Source: Bacteroides nordii WAL 11050 = JCM 12987
Lineage (GTDB): Bacteria; Bacteroidota; Bacteroidia; Bacteroidales; Bacteroidaceae
DNA length: 64,000 nt
NCBI GenBank assembly: GCA_000613465.1
Contig: BAJA01000023.1
Location: 23,259 to 87,258 of the forward strand
Reading direction: 5' to 3'
In this document: in pieces, positions 62,967-64,000 of the stretch
Layout of the letters: every line of letters begins with the position of its first letter
How positions within the stretch are numbered: position 1 is the stretch's first letter
Notes under the pieces: model-generated
Databases searched by the model: none
The model's input: the letters and a program-made list of their open reading frames with translations, nothing else
What the model was told of the DNA's origin: nothing
Position numbers and translations under genes: made by a program

Positions 62967-63821
62967 TTATGCTTCTAATTCGTTAATACATTTGATAAGC
63001 GAATCTTTCCAATGAGGAATGGTTATGTTAAAGGTCTCTTTTACTTTGCTTTTATCTAAAACGGAAAAATGCGGGCGTTTTACTTTACTTGGAAATTCAT
63101 TACTGTGACAGGGCTGAATATCGCATGTGTGGTTGCTTAATGCAGCTATTTCTTTAGCAAAATCATACCATGAACATACGCCTTCATTACTAAAATGATA
63201 GATACCCTGTTTGGCTAATTGATTTTCATTTATAATTTTGATTATGAGTGCAGCCAGGTCTCCTGCATAAGTAGGAGTACCTACCTGATCGAATACGACT
63301 TTTAGTGTATCGCGTTCTTGGGTTAGCCGTTGCATTGTTTTTACGAAATTGTTACCGAACATCGAATATAACCAGGCAGTACGAAATATGAGGTAGTGGC
63401 ATCCGGATTCCAGAATAGACTGTTCACCTGCTAATTTTGTTTTTCCATATATTCCTAATGGATTGGTATCCCATTCTTCCTGACAGGGAGTGTTTTTATC
63501 CCCTTGAAATACATAATCAGTAGAAATGTGAATTAGAGTTGCATCTATTTCTTTGGCGGCAATTGCCAGGTATTTTACTGCCAGGTTATTGATTAGATTT
63601 GCTGTTGCTTCGTCCTCTTCGGCTTTGTCTACATTAGTATATGCAGCACAGTTTACTATAACATCCACCTGATTATTTATTGTTATTCTTTGTATGGCGG
63701 CTAAATCGGTGATGTCTAGTTCTGCTACATCGGTAAATATGTAATGATCGGAGCTTCTTGCGGACACTCTACGCATTTCGTTACCCAATTGTCCGTTGGC
63801 TCCCGTCACAAGTATATTCAT
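62967..63821 (-). CDS. rfbD: dTDP-4-dehydrorhamnose reductase
   Basis: NADPH-dependent last step of dTDP-L-rhamnose synthesis. SDR fold with NILVTGANGQLGNEMR, HISTDYVFQGD, YGKTKLAGEQ (catalytic Tyr/Lys) and a C-terminal RPHFSVLDKSK motif. 284 residues is standard. It starts 2 bp after the rfbC stop and is followed by rfbB. Confidence 0.96.
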   Translation of the reverse strand: MNILVTGANGQLGNEMRRVSARSSDHYIFTDVAELDITDLAAIQRITINNQVDVIVNCAAYTNVDKAEEDEATANLINNLAVKYLAIAAKEIDATLIHISTDYVFQGDKNTPCQEEWDTNPLGIYGKTKLAGEQSILESGCHYLIFRTAWLYSMFGNNFVKTMQRLTQERDTLKVVFDQVGTPTYAGDLAALIIKIINENQLAKQGIYHFSNEGVCSWYDFAKEIAALSNHTCDIQPCHSNEFPSKVKRPHFSVLDKSKVKETFNITIPHWKDSLIKCINELEA

Positions 63822-63823
63822 TC

Positions 63824-64000
63824 TTAATACAGTTTTTCGTCGTAATTAAAGAGCCATTCGCTATCTTTCAAACAGGAATGGGCTTTGTCTTTTTCTGAGA
63901 GAACCACATCGTTTGCCGGTATTTTCCAATTGATTTCCAGAGCGGGATCATTCCATGCCAGAGCACCTTCGCTTTGTGGTGAGTAAAAGTTGTCACACTT
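63824..64000 (-). CDS. rfbC: dTDP-4-dehydrorhamnose 3,5-epimerase, C-terminal part (cut by window edge)
   Basis: The last 58 codons read KCDNFYSPQSEGALAWNDPA, then LEINWKIPANDVVLSEKDKA and end WLFNYDEKLY, the typical C-terminus of RfbC/RmlC cupin epimerases. The rest lies beyond base 64000. With rfbD and rfbB it forms a rhamnose cassette; rfbA is presumably further right. Confidence 0.9.
   Translation of the reverse strand, partial: KCDNFYSPQSEGALAWNDPALEINWKIPANDVVLSEKDKAHSCLKDSEWLFNYDEKLY

Overview
The window looks like a chromosome segment from a gut Bacteroides (Bacteroidota). Supporting signs are -7 boxes of the form TAnnTTTG, SPII lipoproteins ending in Cys, an UpxZ-type regulator beside a capsule/EPS locus, a GH97 glycosidase, an Oar-like TonB receptor, an SDR-type threonine dehydrogenase, and many DUF families typical of the phylum (DUF3127, DUF4348, DUF4835). 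No rRNA, transposase, integrase, phage gene or CRISPR array was seen. Two tRNA-Asp genes are present.

Layout: 1-3.9 kb holds a secreted esterase (cut by the left edge), a small lipoprotein and a membrane histidine kinase. 4.1-8.3 kb is a same-strand group of small GNAT acetyltransferases with a PfpI/DJ-1 protein and 3-methyladenine DNA glycosylase (tag), ending at two tandem tRNA-Asp genes. 9.2-16.4 kb carries purU, hisH-hisA-hisF-hisIE, an FtsE-like ATPase, lysC and lysA. 16.5-23.2 kb has ferritin, a large TonB-dependent receptor followed 10 bp later by a second histidine kinase, and a DUF2721 gene. 23.3-26.5 kb has the divergent threonine-degradation pair kbl/tdh and a DUF4348 lipoprotein. 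27.2-44.0 kb is mostly housekeeping: murB, an MBL hydrolase, DUF3127, dnaN, a DnaQ-like exonuclease, coaBC, DUF4835, recN, rlmB, a TPR protein, ridA, folC and phoH. A GH97 glycosidase follows. From 46.7 kb to the right edge a long leftward EPS/capsule operon runs rfbC-rfbD-rfbB, a membrane protein, a pyruvyltransferase, flippase, an F420-hydrogenase-beta-like protein, polymerase, GT2, acyltransferase, two GT4s, Wza, Wzc, CpsB, a CpsB-like pseudoenzyme and upxZ, and ends at a strong terminator. It should make a rhamnose-containing, pyruvate-ketal-decorated polysaccharide exported by the Wzx/Wzy route and controlled by tyrosine phosphorylation.

Two features cut across the window. First, six genes (lysC, the second kinase, a DUF2721 gene, an MBL hydrolase, rfbB and the pyruvyltransferase) are broken by tiny indels while both halves stay well conserved. 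Most need just one base restored. This points to residual sequencing error, except that the pyruvyltransferase break is in a 10-base homopolymer and could be phase variation. Second, at least ten intergenic gaps hold imperfect hairpins or arms built from short tandem words that differ from locus to locus, several with a GCTGCG-like core in the loop. Two further dispersed repeat families are also present. These spacers are the least explained structure here.

The most interesting protein-level items are the CpsB-like protein that has lost every metal ligand beside an intact CpsB, a TPR protein with a dead trypsin-like domain, a DUF3127 protein with an SSB-like DDLPF tail divergent from dnaN, and upxZ as the last gene of its operon.
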